Part shown: positions 62,240 to 64,000 of the stretch, in pieces
Layout of the letters: the number at the start of each line of letters is the position of its first letter
Numbering within the stretch: position 1 is the stretch's first letter
Source of the DNA: Undaria pinnatifida
Taxonomy: Eukaryota > Sar > Phaeophyceae > Laminariales > Alariaceae
Assembly (NCBI GenBank): GCA_012845835.1
Contig: JABAKD010000027.1
Location: forward strand, 15,472,073 to 15,536,072
Length of the DNA stretch: 64,000 bases
Direction: 5' to 3'
Program-made: the position numbers and the translations under genes
Notes under the pieces: model-generated
The model's database searches: none
Told to the model about the DNA's origin: nothing
Seen by the model: the letters and a program-made list of their open reading frames with translations, nothing else

Positions 62240-63060
62240 AAACATACAGTACCAGGTATCGTGCCAAGTACCAGGTACCAGGCACCGGTATGTACGTGTG
62301 TATTCGTTTTTTTGCTTTTTTTATTGGTTGTCCTCTCTTTGTCCTCTTCATGTTTTGTTTTGTTTTCGCAATTTACACCCATACTGCCGATCAGAGCGTG
62401 ATATCGCCAGCAAGCACACAGCAAAACACAGGGCAATGAGCTCTGCACAAGATATTCTTGGCATTATCAAATCGCTTGTTTCAACTTATCATGGGCCTCT
62501 TCTTTCTGCCACCTTCACATTTTCTTTTATTCTTGCTTGCGCGAGGGTAGCGGGTGGCGTCAGCCGCCCACGGAGCGGAGCTCGTGAACTTTTTTATATT
62601 AATGCAAAAACGTCAGTGACGCTGACCCAGTTGGTGCTCTGCCCAGATAATGGACACCTAGTCGATATGTGCATCATTTGCCAGCCACGTGATGCCGTAT
62701 ACTTCGAAGGATAGGTACTTTAGTGTTGGATATCGTATCGAAAATCTCGTTGCATGCATGCATATGTCGAAGTTATAGTTTTTAATGCTCGGATATCGTA
62801 TCGAATTTTTCCGTTCACCAATATGTCGATATTGATATATCATATCGGTTTTTTTCGATACAACTGGTACCGAAATATCGGAACTTGTATATTATAAAAA
62901 TGAAAATACACTCCAGCTGTGAGATCGAAACTTTTGTCGAAACTCATCTTTGCAAGCTGTGTGTGATACTCCGATCGCGCGTATTACGGGTTGTGTGTCC
63001 TCATTAAGGATATAGGTCGGCGACTCCACTTGCAACTACAGTGTAGCTATCAGGGTCCAC
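62240..63060. other. Intergenic with short repeats
   Basis: 62730-62880 contains several ggatatcgtatcgaa and tatcgatat blocks, also seen at 26145-26265 in intron 14. 62907-63015 is a copy of family D. No gene is recognised. Confidence 0.55.
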
Positions 63061-63074
63061 AAGGTGATGTTAGT

Positions 63075-63540
63075 CAGTCTGGGCGCGGAAACTATAAAAC
63101 CCGTTTTTGAGGGGGACAAAATCTGACGGCTGTGGAAGGAAATGCATCAGTTTATCAAGTGAATCCTGTAAATCGAATAACCGGTGAGGGGAGGGCGGAG
63201 TTTTCAAGAACGTGGGGGGCTGGGTTTGACGAAGAGGGAGCGGGGGGGGGGGGGGGCGGGACGGGCGGGGCAGCTCAATCTGTGCGTGAAACTATAAATC
63301 CTGTAAAGGGATAAATCTGACGGTTTTGGAAAGAATGCACCAGTTTATCATGGGGGGGGGGCGGGATGGGCGGGGTAGCTCAATCTGTGCGTGGAAACTA
63401 TAAATCCTTTAAGGGGATAAATCTGACGGTTTTGGAAAAAATGCACCAGTTTATCACGTATATCCTGTAAGTCGTACAATCAGTGAGGAGGGGGCGGAGC
63501 GTTCGAGGGGGTGGGGGTGGGAGTGGGGGGGGGAGGGGGG
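63075..63540 (+). repeat. Tandem array of 105-200 bp units with G runs
   Basis: Three units contain ggaaactataaatcc, gataaatctgacggttttgg and atgcaccagtttatca. They differ by presence of a gtgaggagggggcgg segment and by G-run length. Confidence 0.9.
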
Positions 63541-63544
63541 GGGG

Positions 63545-64000
63545 CGGGCGAAACATCTATATTTCGTATAGAGCACGTTTTGCCCTCCTTCGGGTGGCAT
63601 CTAAGATCCCTAAATGTCCAAACTTGAGATTTGTAGACGAAACGTCGACAAACGGTTACAATACAGACACCCCTCGTGTTGATTTCCGGTAATTTGCCCA
63701 AGTTCCGTCCAAGTGCTGCTGATATCATATACCGGCACCAGGTACCAGAATCGAACAACCAGATTTCCCCTCCTGCCTACGGTGCTTATATACCCGACAC
63801 CCCCTTCCCCCGGAACACGGTTCGTTTCCTACGTAGATAATCGACTTCCCCTCCCCCCTCCAAAAAGGTGCACTTCCTGGGATGGAGCACACGGTCGGAC
63901 GCCGTGATTGGGCGAGTGTCGACCGACATTCAGCCTCCTGGCACGGTCACAAGGCCTTGGCGAGACGACCTCAGAGAGGGATCCGCCGTAGAAGTGCTGA
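63545..64000. other. Right edge, nothing recognised
   Basis: C-rich short stretches and ORFs under 95 codons without motifs. A gene starting here and continuing past the window cannot be excluded. Confidence 0.4.

Overview
The window is eukaryotic nuclear DNA and looks like a large-intron stramenopile, most probably a brown alga. The grounds are one intron-rich gene with phase-consistent introns averaging about 1.6 kb, long C/G homopolymers, many unrelated dispersed repeat families, and no bacterial gene organisation. The lineage is an inference from gene style; no marker gene here settles it.

One gene can be read with confidence. A P-class pentatricopeptide-repeat (PPR) protein lies on the + strand from about 7267 to 36912. 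I joined 17 exons by splice signals, reading-frame phase and the 35-residue PPR register. The phases close exactly: 3111 nt, 1036 codons plus stop, with one probable GC-AG intron. Such proteins usually bind organellar RNA. About 90% of the locus is intron, filled with strand-biased simple repeats, MITEs and SINE-like elements.

The most striking feature is that many exons are flanked by decayed partial copies of themselves. Copies upstream carry the 5' half of an exon with its acceptor side; copies downstream carry the 3' half with its donor side. This is seen for exons 4, 6, 8, 10, 13, 14, 15, 16 and 17. Exon 8 has five 5'-side copies in front and about six 3'-side copies behind. Repeated tandem duplication across splice sites therefore seems to have lengthened the introns.

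Left of the gene (about 2.8-6.6 kb) is a decayed Ty3/gypsy-like retrotransposon on the minus strand, recognised by its integrase. Right of the gene (37-64 kb) I recognise no conserved gene. This part is an archive of repeats: two SINE-like families, hAT-like MITEs with target-site duplications, GATCTA-rich inverted-repeat elements, several tandem arrays, a 350-bp G-run tract, and a few unassigned ORFs.

At 55986-58450 lies a nearly perfect 1.6-kb palindrome flanked by TA. Each arm carries the same 223-codon ORF. One arm was later split by an 817-bp Harbinger-like element with TAA target-site duplication; the other arm preserves the empty site.
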